Shown: positions 51,588 to 63,972 of the stretch, piece by piece | Layout: each line of letters opens with the position of its first letter | Numbering within the stretch: the first letter of the stretch is position 1 | Source of the DNA: Anisakis pegreffii | Lineage: Eukaryota; Nematoda; Chromadorea; Rhabditida; Anisakidae | Direction: 5' to 3' | Assembly (NCBI GenBank): GCA_035041965.1 | Contig: JAPYMA010000554.1 | Location: forward strand, 80,218 to 144,217 | Length of the DNA: 64,000 nucleotides | Position numbers and translations under genes: made by a program | Notes under the pieces: model-generated | Seen by the model: only the letters and a program-made list of their open reading frames with translations | Told to the model about the DNA's origin: nothing | Database searches by the model: none

Positions 51588-51657
51588 GATCAATCCAACA
51601 AAGTGTCTCCACCCAACATCTTGATCAATCCAATAAAGTGTCCCCACCAAACATCAT
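51588..51657. repeat. Two 35-bp tandem repeats
   Basis: GATCAATCCAACAAAGTGTC at 51588 recurs with few changes at 51623, both continuing into a CCCACC-containing half. Confidence 0.75.
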
Positions 51658-54600
51658 CAATTTATCTTTTTCTTGTCAATCACCCCTACCAATCAAGTGT
51701 CTTCAGTGACAACCTCTGCTACTTTTGTCATTTTTCTCCTCTTTTTTTCATCAATTCAGTGAATGATTTTTCTCTACATTTACGGTTTTCATATATCGCT
51801 ATTGATGCTATGCACAACTTCATATTAAATATTGCGTCTCCCTGAGCATGTCGTTAGTCAGCAAAAAATTCTGAATGTGGAACTAAAATCCAAATTTCTC
51901 AAAAACGATGTCAAATAGATTAATGAAACATGGGTGAGTTGCTAAACTTGTCATAAAATGGCGAAGTTTTTGTTCAAATCGAGTTGATATGCTTGCACTG
52001 AAGTGGAATGACGATATCAACGTCTGATCGACATTCACAGCGATAGTTTCCGTTCAGATCAGAAACGAATGATTCAAGAAAAACCATGAATATGATGAGT
52101 GAATCAAATTCGCTGACTTCGCCGAACAGTGAATGATGATGATGGTGAAATTGAACGAATGATTAATTGCAGCGATTTGAATCAACACTTTTGCAATGGT
52201 AAACATTTAATGGGTATGAATCAAAATAGTTTTATTTTTTCGGAATTCACCCGAAATTTTTTGGAGATGAAATATTGATGTAGAAAAATAGCTTTGAAAA
52301 CCGAAGTACAAAACGTCATCCCTTTCAAAAACTAAAGTTTGACGAACATAGGCGAATTACTTCAGAATGTGCGTGAATCTGTGTTTATGAGGGAATGAAC
52401 CTGAGAAGGTGATACAGTTTAGAAGAGTATTTTTTCCGAAGGTACAGTACTTTAGGGATACAGTCTGTGTAGGGTAAGGTATACGATCTTTCGGATTATT
52501 GGCTTTGTACTTTTGACTTCTGAATTTTAGAACATTGAGGTATGGTTCCACCGAATTGAAAGTTGCGAATCGCAGAAGTACTTCGACCTTTGTTCGTTGG
52601 ACCTTCAGTTGTCTGTTTTCAGATTATTTTATTCATCAGTATTCTTCTTATTTCGGTGCATGTTGATGAATTTAATCATGATTCTATATTTCCTGATTCC
52701 ATCAAACTTTTTTCATACCAATAATAGTGATATATTAATGAAACATGGGTGAACCTTTCAGCAATGCATTATAATTAAAATCAGCAATTTATTATGTTCC
52801 AGGCGGAATGTTTCTTCAAAGTGTGGCAATCATTTAGGTGAGAAAATCGAATCTGTCAGATTGATAATATATTATCCGTTTTTTGTTGAGTATCAACTGT
52901 TAGACAGACCAGGTGAGTGCAGAATTTTTGCAGATCGCATACTGCATCAAGTTGATAATGATGTGTCCGTTGCTAGATAAATAGTACTAGCACGGCCTGA
53001 TTTTTCTGTAGCCGTTAGCTTGTGTTGATCATTTTGAGTGTTGTTGTAAGAAGGACATACCGATTGATTATCATCAATGTTTTGATATCAGCGTTGATTG
53101 AGATGTCGTCGTATGTCGTCGCTCATCTCCGCGCCTGTTTGGGACGTATTTAAACTGGATTGTTCATACCGTAGAGTTCATACCATAGTCAGTTTGTTTT
53201 ACAGATCACATACATACAGCACATCAAATTGTGTTTTTCATTATGAAAAATTGTTTTAAAATGGTTGTGAACGGGTGATAATGCTGTAGGAATTCATTTA
53301 GCATAAACCATATTCATCACTATTAAATCCACAAAGCGATTCAGGTTCTTATGAGAATTTTATTACAATTCTTGAAAGTATTCATCATATTCAATTTCTG
53401 ATGAATAATACCAGCTATTAATATCACACTTCTTAAACTTATAAAGTGAAAGAAGTACGTAATTATTTTCGTTGAGTTGCTAGGGTTCGCAGATCAGAAT
53501 ATCAAAGAGCAATGAATCAATCAGATGACAGTGCAAATCCATTTGTTATATCTTTTCTCTCGGTTTTCTGATGACTCTCTTTGTTCCACTGACTCTTTTC
53601 CTTCATATTTTTCGTCTTTTACTCTTCAAATTCATTCACATTCATTTTGCGAGAAGAAATGTTTGCACCTTCATGCTGTCATATGTAAGGATGTTGAATA
53701 ATGTTTAGTGATTGAAGAAATGTATCGTAAAAATAAGAGAGGAACATGAAAAAGTTTAGAACAGCTCATCATCAGTGCGTAATGATGTTGTGTCGAGTCG
53801 GGTTCGGCCAGAAATCATGACGTCGTATCGAAGCGTGCGATAATCTTCAAATTGTTTTGTTGTTCAGGTGGGAGGAAGGAAAGATGAGAGATGGAAGACG
53901 TTCATTGCTATTTTCTCGTTCAATTTTATGCTATTTACTTCTATCTCCAAATGGTCTCATGAAAGCCATTTGTTCATTCATTCCATTATTTATTTCACAA
54001 ATTCATCCACCACCTATATAAACACAGTCAAACGAAAGCACACCAACTACAAACCACTATCAAGAAATACTACAATCATATCACTCCAATATTTAATCAA
54101 TGAATAACAATCGTATTTTTATCAAGTGTATTCAATTCATTGTGTTCTATGTTCGTTTACATGCTCCACCTACCTGCTGCGTTCCATCGGCGTTCAATCA
54201 CATAATTTTTGAGAATCTATTTTTCTTCATACCATCGAACAGACATTTATTTGTGCAAGTGCATCGCTGTTGGATTGTTGAATTTCATTGAAATACTTCA
54301 TTTAAATATTAACAATCATAATTAGTATGTTCATTTTATATTCATTCTATCGTGAGATCATCATTGACCACGCTTTTTCTTTAATCTTTTCATTTTCGTC
54401 TCTTCAGCGTAGAATTCATTCACGTCCATACAATAGAAATTTACTTCCTCGTTTTCCTTGCAGTCTTATCTCGACCGCTGCCTCGTCTTCTTTCAAATGC
54501 CTACCATTCCTTTAAAGAAAGCTTCAATGTTAAGCCTATCCTTATGCTTATCTTTGTGGCTATGTTCGTATCCGTTACTGCGTGTCTCTAATGTTGCTGC

Positions 54601-54730
54601 ATCAAAGCAGTACTGATGTAACTAACGGCAGTGTTCTTTTATCACAGCAGTCTTATCGTCTAATTGTCATTCGAGCGATCATTCGATGAACATTTCACTT
54701 AGTCATCATTCCACTTCTTTCATTCTACAT

Positions 54731-54740
54731 TTCTCTTCAG
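54731..54740 (+). other. 3' splice acceptor upstream of the nuclear receptor start
   Basis: TTCTCTTCAG, a strong nematode-type acceptor, with no ATG between it and the receptor start 119 nt later. It is either the trans-splice site or the end of a 5' UTR intron. Confidence 0.5.
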
Positions 54741-54859
54741 ATCGTAATCCTTTTACCCCCGATTTGATTCGCATTCAGTGGATTTATTCAAGTGTATACA
54801 ACAAGAATCAATCACCCGATCAGTCATAGCATTATCGTATCGTTGTTTGATCCAAACAA

Positions 54860-57800
54860 ATGGATTCAACAAACGTCACTTCTACATTAATAACTCAGCC
54901 GAATGCCACCGAACCAACGGATTTCTGTGTTGTTTGTGGTGATAAAGCTATCGGAAAACATTACGGAGCCGTAGCGTGTAACGGATGCAAGGGATTTTTC
55001 AGACGAAGGTGAACATGCCTTAAATCAAAAGCATTTCTTCTTTCATCAAAGGTCTTTATTTGCAATGGACACTGCACTTCAAAATGTGAATTTGGTTCGA
55101 TTAATTGGGATTTTCGAGTTATCGTATAAAATTGTTCAAGCCTATGATTAGCTTTTAATCCTCGATTGCAACTGAACAGTCGTTTGCATGATCAAAAAAT
55201 GCAAACCTCTTTTCTAATAAATTAAACGATAAAAATGATGCGTTTCTGCAAAGAGAAACTCATAGCAAAGAATTCGGTGCAAACCTAGGTGCACTGCAAA
55301 GTTTACATAACAAATATTTATCGTTCGTTCCTCTTATTGTCGAGTCAAAAGGGAATACTGATCAGTAGTTTGCCTCTTATTTTCAACTGGTTAACGCACT
55401 TTTAATCTCTTACCTTTCCTCCTTCTTTGATTGGTCTTTGAATGAAAATCACTTAAAATCACTTCATGCAACGACTTTTGTTGAAATTTTTTAAGCGCTA
55501 TAACCTGGTTGGAGAGGCGAATTCAGCGCGATATATTCGAAACGTTTCGGAAATTCCTCTTCATAACTGACAAATCATGTCATACGGATACTGAATGTAG
55601 ATTTGAGGCAAAGCTATGATTCCCCTCAATCACTGAACACTGCTCTTAAAGGAGCTTTATGATGCTCAGAAATTTGAATGTTTTTGAAGGAATCCACATC
55701 TTCGCGGATTTATCAGCTATATACACTGTATATATCGAGTTTGTTGTTAAGTGTTTAGCGAAATTCGAACTTCAAATCTAATACCTGTTTCTGTGCACCG
55801 ATCGTTTTACAATTCTTAAGCGAACAAACACTTCATGAAACATTCAATTCAAAATGGTCCCTTGTGAACACACGCGATGAATTCGCCTTTGCTCTTCCCA
55901 TGATCCTCAGTTGTCAGGTGTCAGTTCATCATGGAAACATTTCTGTTCAGGATATTACACTCAAATAAGTTAAGCACAACAACAAGAAAAATCTAGCGGA
56001 GAGTTGAATTCGTTAGTGATTCATGAGATGTTACCGTAATAGAAGGTGTGTCACACTCGTTCGCAACTTCACATCTCTTCACGAACAGTTTCGAGTGATT
56101 AGTAATATGCAAAAAAGATAACAATTATTATTCGACTACGTGTAAACTTCTCTCGAATTGAAAAAACAATTATTACTCTGCGTTCTGTTTTTCCTTCGCA
56201 ACCAACAATGCTCTGAAAGTTCAAATTTAAATCTCAAAAAGTGTCGAATTTCAACTGCGCAATTCGTTGATTATCAGTATTTTTGAGCAATGTCACAGCA
56301 GTGCAAAATGTTTTGGAAATTTTTAATGAAATGAAATGCATATATTGCATGTTCGACACAACATTAATGAGTTGTAGTGTAGTTGGATACAAACAAATCA
56401 GTGAAAAAGTTACATTGCAGCAGACGCAAACAAGTGAACGAGGAAGATGAATTCATTTGTTGTTGATGAGTTTGATCAGAAAGTACAACTTATATGACAA
56501 TTCAATGCAATGATATTTATTACAATGCCCAAGAGAAACGCTCAATTTTGTATTCGAAATTCCGCAACATTTCAATTCATCAGTCACAAACGACATGAGA
56601 GAACATAAATGTAGTTAACTGATTTCAGTGTTTGGCAGAATCTACAATATACGTGTCGTTTCAATCAGCAGTGTAATATCGATAAGGATCATCGTAATGC
56701 TTGTCGCTACTGCCGTTTTCAAAAGTGCTTAGCCGATGGAATGAAACCTGAAGGTTAGTACAGATAGCATAAACTGATGCGTTATTTTTGATACGATCAT
56801 TTGATGGGATACTCAGAAGAACTGGAATAGAATCATTTAGCTTTATTATTAAAAAATAAAAGGGAATCTAGTTCCAGTCTAGGATATATTGTGCTTGACT
56901 CAATGTTCAGACAGTCTTTTAAAATGTAATCGTTGTTGTTTATTCATGTCGATAATGATAAATGATATTTAGCAATTCAAAATGAACGAGATCGGATCGG
57001 AAGCACGAAACGCAGTCGTAAACGCTCTCTTCCATCCCATTTGCAGCCAACTTCGACCAGTGTTGATGGTCCAAGTGATTCAGGTATGTGTTTTCAGTAT
57101 GTTCATTGAACACCTACCCGCTAGCAGTGTGATTGATCAAAAAGACATACTAATAGGGAATTTAATGATTAAAGATGATGGACCGTCGCCATTGAGAATA
57201 GAACGACGTTTAGAGGATGATGCGAGCACAACAACAGCATCGAAACGCTTAATTGAAATGATTGTCGATATCGAAAGTCGGCTGCAAGGCAATCAGAATA
57301 TCAATTCGATATTGCGAGGTGAGGAGCAAGAGATCAACTCCAGACAGCGAACTATATCGACTATGATCGGTTGGGCAAACATGTTGCATCCTCTATCTGA
57401 ATTACCATTCACTGACAAGGTAATTGACCAATTATATCTTGTCATTGTTTTTTACTTTCAGTTCAATTCGAAATTCATTAAAATTCACAACTTTTATGCA
57501 TTGATTTCGTCGAATACACAGCCTGCCTATTCATATGCTAACTTCAGTGCATATCTTCATGATCAATTCGATGGAAATATATCGGTTTTCAGGTTCTTGT
57601 ACTGAAGTATTCATCGGCAGCATTTGCATTACTGCATACCGTACAACGTTCTCTATGTTCACCACACATTTTACTGCCAAACGATACATATTTAACGTTG
57701 AACACATTCAATAATCCCGATCTCATAAGCAGATTTCACAACGAACTACTATCACCGTTGCGTGCGATCAGTGTTGAAAAGGCTGAATTAGCTGTGCTCA

Positions 57801-58318
57801 AGGCTTTACTGATACTGCATCCTGATGTTACCGGTATCAGTAGCACATCCCGCGAGAGACTGCGTGAGGCGCGTGACGGCATACTACGAGCGTTGTTCAA
57901 TTATCTTACTCAAATAGTGGTGGTGCCGTGTGATGCGGCATTGAGACTGAGCAATTTGTTGATGATAATACCATCGTTGTTCTCGATATCGCAACAGTTA
58001 GTCGACAATGTTCAACTCGGATCGTTGTTTGGTATATGTGATAACCTATCGAGCACCACATCAGCCTCACCTACACCAACAACAACTCATCTGAATAGTA
58101 TCGATAATAAACAACCCTTCAAAGATACTGATACTCATCTGTACAAAGAGAACGTCAACTCATTGCTCTTATCTAAGAGTGCTTTATTGGCTGGTCTAGT
58201 TGCATCACAAGCTATCTCCAACTATGCTCCATCATTGACAACTTCGAACAATCTTCAATCGCCCACCGAATTCAATTTGAGCAATTTACCTGCTATATCT
58301 TTACCGGTTCGTTTCTAA
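54860..58318 (+). CDS. HNF4-type (NR2A-like) nuclear hormone receptor, five exons
   Basis: Ligand-regulated transcription factor. Exons: 54860-55008, 56629-56753, 56973-57083, 57157-57419, 57593-58318 (stop TAA); 457 aa as joined. DNA-binding domain: finger 1 Cys23/26/40/43 ([14 protein letters not shown]), P-box CNGCK followed by GFFRRS; finger 2 Cys59/65/75/78 (CRYCRFQKC); then the C-terminal extension AIQNERDRI, close to HNF4's AVQNERDRI. The ligand-binding domain carries the family signature in [18 protein letters not shown] at the exon 4/5 junction, followed by [18 protein letters not shown] clear AF-2 helix is not evident; the tail is Ser/Thr-rich. Intron 1 is 1.6 kb. The exon 4 start is uncertain: 57157 (after CTAATAG) or 57214 (after GTTTAG) both keep frame, giving 457 or 438 aa. 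Exons 2-5 lie inside the left arm of the large palindrome. Confidence 0.9.
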
Positions 58319-60020
58319 CTCTTAATCTTGTGTGCTACCAAATTTATTTGCCGTAAATATTGTTGCAGTTGAGAAAACAATTTTTGCGGCGAAAACAAAA
58401 ATAAAAAGGTCATCTAAACAATTCAGTAGTGACAATAACAATAAAATCGTAATAAGAATAACAACAACAATATCGATACTACTAATAATAACAACAACAA
58501 TTGCCAGTGCGATGACAGCAATAACAACAATTTCAGTTGATTGGATCAACTACTACATCGAGCACATTCCCGCTATCAATGAAGATGTATATGACATAAT
58601 ACACAGTCATAATAGCTCTTAATCACGCGAACATATCATCAAGCAGCAGCACTCAGCACACTGATCCGTTTCTGATTCTCGTTCTTATTCACTCATGATT
58701 GTTGAGGAATGAATTTTGATGATGATCTGTGTACAAATACGTTTGTGCATGTACATAAATTGTTTTGTTATCCAATTGCCATACTGTTTTGTAATGACTG
58801 CTGTTACGAGCTGAGTTCATTTTTATATCTGTTGAAATGTTGTTTGTTTCATTCATTATTACTATTGCTATATCCATTGTAAATATAATAAATATTATAT
58901 ACGTTGTTGCTATTGCTTGTTTGTTGGCAGGCAGATTTTTTATTACGATCACAGAATCAACATTGTATTTTAATAAATAATTAGTGCACTACATACAAAT
59001 CATGATGTTTTGCTAGGAACAGAATCTGAAATACGATCAAGTTTTGAAGAGAACAAACACAAAATAAACAACAAACATTACAGAACAACTGATAGTGTAG
59101 TTGTTTTCGCACTGATAAACACTGCATCGATTATCAGTGAAATGCATGATCCTCTCTCTATTCACAGACGCATACTGTAGCCGATTGCAAACGAATAGAC
59201 CATCGCTTCAACATAAACCTGTTTGGAAACTGCTTTCACGTATTCGAACAACTTATCACATTCCACTAATACAACCTGAATAAATAGTTTGCATTATTAT
59301 TATTAGTGGTGGTACTAGTAGCTGTACGGGCACAATCATTATTACTACATCCATAATTATCATTGTTGTCACGGTGTTATTGCCACGAGAATGAAACAGA
59401 TGAATACGTCGTCACAAGCAATACTTCAGTGGAATCAGTAATGAGCAGCTATTGATTCCGCATTGATCAACACTAATGAACTTACTCATTACTGTTTCAA
59501 ATGCTTCAGATAGATCTGCAGAAGCGAATGAATAAACTGTTCCCATATCAATAAGCATACAAGTCACTTTTGCATTATCACCACTCACAAACAACATTCA
59601 AACTTTGCAGCTCGTCATAACAGGAAGTGTGCACAGATGCGTTATGTAATCATTTTTAAACGTTCAACGTTCGAAACGAGCTCAATATATACACATCATG
59701 ATATAAAAAGTTTGGCCTACTGCAGTCTCATAGAAATTTCGAATGAATTAGAAATGAGGAAGTGATACGAGGATAAACGTTATTGTAAGCAAATCATAAA
59801 CCAGACATCGGCAACCCCCAGCCTGTGGGCCAAAATTGGACCACCGAAAATAATTTTTGGCCGCCAGAAGAATTTGAGAATATGATTTTAAAGGTGTAAA
59901 AAAGGAAAGAAAAAAGGTTTTCAATTATTTAGCTACTGCACTGAAGAATTTCGACACAGAATTTCCTAACAGACGACTGTGTCGCCGACACGTACATTTT
60001 CTCATCGTATATATATATAT
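56063..60020 (+). repeat. Giant palindrome, left arm
   Basis: Reverse complement of 60021-63972. Coordinates of matching bases sum to 120041 near the centre, 120036 beyond a 5-nt extra CGCGA in this arm (about 58625-58630), and 120035 beyond a six-A run at 56111-56116 that is five in the other arm. Substitutions seen: 57574, 58789 and 58849. Identity stops at 56063, inside intron 1 of the receptor gene. Confidence 0.97.
58319..59801 (+). other. 3' flank of the nuclear receptor gene (palindrome left arm)
   Basis: No further gene. The first 200 bp are low-complexity AAC/AAT-rich sequence, likely 3' UTR. An AATAAA at 58972-58977 is a plausible polyadenylation signal. Short frames found here recur in mirror image in the right arm and are not credible proteins. 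Confidence 0.5.
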
Positions 60021-60239
60021 ATATATATATATACGATGAGAAAATGTACGTGTCGGCGACACAGTCGTCTGTTAGGAAATTCTGTGTCGAAATTCTTCAG
60101 TGCAGTAGCTAAATAATTGAAAACCTTTTTTCTTTCCTTTTTTACACCTTTAAAATCATATTCTCAAATTCTTCTGGCGGCCAAAAATTATTTTCGGTGG
60201 TCCAATTTTGGCCCACAGGCTGGGGGTTGCCGATGTCTG
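59802..60239. mobile_element. hAT-like terminal sequences, mirrored at the palindrome centre
   Basis: CAGACATCGGCAACCCCCAG at 59802, continuing into GTGGGCCAAAATTGG, resembles hAT-superfamily termini of the CAGGGGTCGGCAACC-GGCCAAA type. The mirror end lies at 60239, so the 438-bp centre looks like a MITE with ~200-bp arms around (TA)n. Because the flanking DNA is mirrored too, target-site duplications cannot be judged. The single-copy state may have been one element end plus a (TA)n tract at which the fold-back formed. Confidence 0.5.
60006..60035. repeat. (TA)n tract at the palindrome centre
   Basis: CG, about 13 TA repeats, CG: itself self-complementary and the exact symmetry point of the two arms. 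Confidence 0.95.
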
Positions 60240-63200
60240 GTTTATGATTTGCTTACAATAACGTTTATCCTCGTATCACTTCCTCATTTCTAATTCATTC
60301 GAAATTTCTATGAGACTGCAGTAGGCCAAACTTTTTATATCATGATGTGTATATATTGAGCTCGTTTCGAACGTTGAACGTTTAAAAATGATTACATAAC
60401 GCATCTGTGCACACTTCCTGTTATGACGAGCTGCAAAGTTTGAATGTTGTTTGTGAGTGGTGATAATGCAAAAGTGACTTGTATGCTTATTGATATGGGA
60501 ACAGTTTATTCATTCGCTTCTGCAGATCTATCTGAAGCATTTGAAACAGTAATGAGTAAGTTCATTAGTGTTGATCAATGCGGAATCAATAGCTGCTCAT
60601 TACTGATTCCACTGAAGTATTGCTTGTGACGACGTATTCATCTGTTTCATTCTCGTGGCAATAACACCGTGACAACAATGATAATTATGGATGTAGTAAT
60701 AATGATTGTGCCCGTACAGCTACTAGTACCACCACTAATAATAATAATGCAAACTATTTATTCAGGTTGTATTAGTGGAATGTGATAAGTTGTTCGAATA
60801 CGTGAAAGCAGTTTCCAAACAGGTTTATGTTGAAGCGATGGTCTATTCGTTTGCAATCGGCTACAGTATGCGTCTGTGAATAGAGAGAGGATCATGCATT
60901 TCACTGATAATCGATGCAGTGTTTATCAGTGCGAAAACAACTACACTATCAGTTGTTCTGTAATGTTTGTTGTTTATTTTGTGTTTGTTCTCTTCAAAAC
61001 TTGATCGTATTTCAGATTCTGTTCCTAGCAAAACATCATGATTTGTATGTAGTGCACTAATTATTTATTAAAATACAATGTTGATTCTGTGATCGTAATA
61101 AAAAATCTGCCTGCCAACAAACAAGCAATAGCAACAACGTATATAATATTTATTATATTTACAATGGATATAGCAATAGTAATAATGAATGGAACAAACA
61201 ACATTTCAACAGATATAAAAATGAACTCAGCTCGTAACAGCAGTCATTACAGAACAGTATGGCAATTGGATAACAAAACAATTTATGTACATGCACAAAC
61301 GTATTTGTACACAGATCATCATCAAAATTCATTCCTCAACAATCATGAGTGAATAAGAACGAGAATCAGAAACGGATCAGTGTGCTGAGTGCTGCTGCTT
61401 GATGATATGTTGATTAAGAGCTATTATGACTGTGTATTATGTCATATACATCTTCATTGATAGCGGGAATGTGCTCGATGTAGTAGTTGATCCAATCAAC
61501 TGAAATTGTTGTTATTGCTGTCATCGCACTAGCAATTGTTGTTGTTATTATTAGTAGTATCGATATTGTTGTTGTTATTCTTATTACGATTTTATTGTTA
61601 TTGTCACTACTGAATTGTTTAGATGACCTTTTTATTTTTGTTTTCGCCGCAAAAATTGTTTTCTCAACTGCAACAATATTTACGGCAAATAAATTTGGTA
61701 GCACACAAGATTAAGAGTTAGAAACGAACCGGTAAAGATATAGCAGGTAAATTGCTCAAATTGAATTCGGTGGGCGATTGAAGATTGTTCGAAGTTGTCA
61801 ATGATGGAGCATAGTTGGAGATAGCTTGTGATGCAACTAGACCAGCCAATAAAGCACTCTTAGATAAGAGCAATGAGTTGACGTTCTCTTTGTACAGATG
61901 AGTATCAGTATCTTTGAAGGGTTGTTTATTATCGATACTATTCAGATGAGTTGTTGTTGGTGTAGGTGAGGCTGATGTGGTGCTCGATAGGTTATCACAT
62001 ATACCAAACAACGATCCGAGTTGAACATTGTCGACTAACTGTTGCGATATCGAGAACAACGATGGTATTATCATCAACAAATTGCTCAGTCTCAATGCCG
62101 CATCACACGGCACCACCACTATTTGAGTAAGATAATTGAACAACGCTCGTAGTATGCCGTCACGCGCCTCACGCAGTCTCTCGCGGGATGTGCTACTGAT
62201 ACCGGTAACATCAGGATGCAGTATCAGTAAAGCCTTGAGCACAGCTAATTCAGCCTTTTCAACACTGATCGCACGCAACGGTGATAGTAGTTCGTTGTGA
62301 AATCTGCTTATGAGATCGGGATTATTGAATGTGTTCAACGTTAAATATGTATCGTTTGGCAGTAAAATATGTGGTGAACATAGAGAACGTTGTACGGTAT
62401 GCAGTAATGCAAATGCTGCCGATGAATACTTCAGTACAAGAACCTGAAAACCGATATATTTTCATCGAATTGATCATGAAGATATGCACTGAAGTTAGCA
62501 TATGAATAGGCAGGCTGTGTATTCGACGAAATCAATGCATAAAAGTTGTGAATTTTAATGAATTTCGAATTGAACTGAAAGTAAAAAACAATGACAAGAT
62601 ATAATTGGTCAATTACCTTGTCAGTGAATGGTAATTCAGATAGAGGATGCAACATGTTTGCCCAACCGATCATAGTCGATATAGTTCGCTGTCTGGAGTT
62701 GATCTCTTGCTCCTCACCTCGCAATATCGAATTGATATTCTGATTGCCTTGCAGCCGACTTTCGATATCGACAATCATTTCAATTAAGCGTTTCGATGCT
62801 GTTGTTGTGCTCGCATCATCCTCTAAACGTCGTTCTATTCTCAATGGCGACGGTCCATCATCTTTAATCATTAAATTCCCTATTAGTATGTCTTTTTGAT
62901 CAATCACACTGCTAGCGGGTAGGTGTTCAATGAACATACTGAAAACACATACCTGAATCACTTGGACCATCAACACTGGTCGAAGTTGGCTGCAAATGGG
63001 ATGGAAGAGAGCGTTTACGACTGCGTTTCGTGCTTCCGATCCGATCTCGTTCATTTTGAATTGCTAAATATCATTTATCATTATCGACATGAATAAACAA
63101 CAACGATTACATTTTAAAAGACTGTCTGAACATTGAGTCAAGCACAATATATCCTAGACTGGAACTAGATTCCCTTTTATTTTTTAATAATAAAGCTAAA

Positions 63201-63972
63201 TGATTCTATTCCAGTTCTTCTGAGTATCCCATCAAATGATCGTATCAAAAATAACGCATCAGTTTATGCTATCTGTACTAACCTTCAGGTTTCATTCCAT
63301 CGGCTAAGCACTTTTGAAAACGGCAGTAGCGACAAGCATTACGATGATCCTTATCGATATTACACTGCTGATTGAAACGACACGTATATTGTAGATTCTG
63401 CCAAACACTGAAATCAGTTAACTACATTTATGTTCTCTCATGTCGTTTGTGACTGATGAATTGAAATGTTGCGGAATTTCGAATACAAAATTGAGCGTTT
63501 CTCTTGGGCATTGTAATAAATATCATTGCATTGAATTGTCATATAAGTTGTACTTTCTGATCAAACTCATCAACAACAAATGAATTCATCTTCCTCGTTC
63601 ACTTGTTTGCGTCTGCTGCAATGTAACTTTTTCACTGATTTGTTTGTATCCAACTACACTACAACTCATTAATGTTGTGTCGAACATGCAATATATGCAT
63701 TTCATTTCATTAAAAATTTCCAAAACATTTTGCACTGCTGTGACATTGCTCAAAAATACTGATAATCAACGAATTGCGCAGTTGAAATTCGACACTTTTT
63801 GAGATTTAAATTTGAACTTTCAGAGCATTGTTGGTTGCGAAGGAAAAACAGAACGCAGAGTAATAATTGTTTTTTCAATTCGAGAGAAGTTTACACGTAG
63901 TCGAATAATAATTGTTATCTTTTTGCATATTACTAATCACTCGAAACTGTTCGTGAAGAGATGTGAAGTTGC
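60021..63972 (-). repeat. Giant palindrome, right arm
   Basis: Mirror of the left arm, without spacer: the central 40 bp (60001-60040, CTCATCG, alternating TA, CGATGAG) is a perfect palindrome. After 63972 the last 28 bp of the window are unrelated to the left side. Confidence 0.97.
61718..63407 (-). pseudogene. Inverted partial copy of the nuclear receptor gene (exons 2-5)
   Basis: Mirror exons at 63283-63407 (exon 2, second zinc finger), 62953-63063 (exon 3), 62617-62879 (exon 4) and 61718-62443 (exon 5 with stop). All splice sites and reading frames are intact and the exon sequences show no difference from the plus-strand gene. Exon 1, with the start codon, first zinc finger and P-box, lies outside the palindrome, so this copy cannot make a DNA-binding receptor unless an exon beyond the window supplies it. 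If the palindrome is an assembly artefact, this is simply the other allele of the same gene. Confidence 0.85.

Larger units (their letters stand above)
43590..54730. other. AT-rich gene-poor DNA
   Basis: No gene I can support across 11 kb. The longest frame (minus, 48404-48003, 133 codons) starts with ATG and a hydrophobic signal-peptide-like segment but is of a length expected by chance. Other items: a short GT tract near 48683-48700, a CAGGGGCGGAAAAA hAT-like end at 50197 with no partner seen, 35-bp-period repeats at 50584-50690 and 51588-51657, and AT-rich triplet runs near 50278-50330. Confidence 0.4.

Noticed and set aside
59412..60629. Identical 61-codon frames on opposite strands, as if a divergent gene pair
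   Set aside because: They are mirror copies produced by the palindrome, with no splice context or family resemblance.
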